DNA of 5,477 nt from an uncultured Prevotellaceae bacterium (GTDB lineage Bacteria; Bacteroidota; Bacteroidia; Bacteroidales; Bacteroidaceae). Within the stretch, counting starts at the first letter, position 1. Each line of letters begins with the position of its first letter. The stretch lies in the NCBI GenBank assembly GCA_946408305.1, contig CAMJRQ010000093.1, positions 1 to 5,477 on the forward strand, read 5' to 3'. A program made the translations under genes and the position numbers. This document shows positions 5,420 through 5,477 of this stretch, piece after piece. The notes beneath the pieces were generated by a model. It was not told the DNA's origin. It saw only the letters and a program-made list of their open reading frames with translations, and searched no databases.

Positions 5420-5477
5420 TCTAAAACTCTTGAGCGTTTCGGGTTGGGCGGAACTTTCCGCGAATCTGGAAGGGCTG

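Larger units (their letters stand above)
5291..5476 (-). other. Short open frame from the right edge, doubtful as a gene
   Basis: Reading leftward from the right edge, one - strand frame stays open for 61 codons to a TGA at 5291-5293 and ends ...IIKRF. It contains QHVAFAPGTRSV and IPGFIGKN. From memory, similar short hypothetical peptides recur in Bacteroidales genomes as translations of an intergenic repeat, but I cannot verify this. It runs through both arms of the 5378-5419 inverted repeat and has no visible family motif, so I treat it as non-coding repeat sequence or the tail of an unknown small gene. A second - strand frame also reaches a stop, TAG at 5421-5423, just upstream of the hairpin. 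Confidence 0.2.
4970..5477. other. Gene-poor, repeat-rich intergenic region (runs to right edge)
   Basis: About 500 bases upstream of the sugar kinase promoter hold no gene that I can support. AT content rises sharply compared with the coding parts, and the stretch is built from short repeats: two blocks of AATTGTC nonamers, a C4-tract/G-tract hairpin between them, decamer CGGTG units, heptamer TCAAAA units, and two inverted repeats near the right end. Each is listed separately. Such patchworks are, from memory, common between genes in Prevotella and related bacteria. Confidence 0.7.

Overview
The window looks like a piece of a fairly GC-rich Bacteroidales chromosome, most likely Prevotellaceae. 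The evidence is three Bacteroidetes-type -7 promoter boxes (TAnnTTTG) in the right places, A-rich leaders with little Shine-Dalgarno signal, Bacteroidales-like protein families, and a right-hand intergenic region full of short AT-rich tandem repeats. The genus is inferred.

Layout from left to right: (1) bases 1-1211, + strand, the 3' part of a large outer-membrane beta-barrel protein cut by the window edge; (2) bases 2896-1236, - strand, a two-gene unit made of an exported glutathione peroxidase-nitroreductase fusion (378 aa) followed 5 bp later by msrA; (3) bases 2897-2985, a compact divergent promoter region; (4) bases 2986-3957, + strand, a 323-aa regulator that joins a YtfE/RIC-like hemerythrin di-iron domain to a C-terminal LuxR-type DNA-binding domain; (5) bases 4913-3975, - strand, a PfkB-family sugar kinase with its own promoter; (6) about 530 bases without a convincing gene, holding phased 9-, 10- and 7-bp tandem repeats, a potential G-quadruplex/hairpin, and a 14-bp perfect inverted repeat.

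The most coherent reading is a small oxidative or nitrosative stress module. A candidate di-iron sensor-regulator is transcribed divergently from a peroxide-detoxifying and flavin-dependent reductase fusion and a methionine sulfoxide repair enzyme. The two -7 boxes face each other only 21 bp apart, so the two promoters probably cannot be occupied together. The domain calls and iron-ligand spacing come directly from the sequence and knowledge of the families. That the regulator controls the neighbouring operon, and what it senses, is inference. The sugar kinase and the beta-barrel gene have no evident link to this module.
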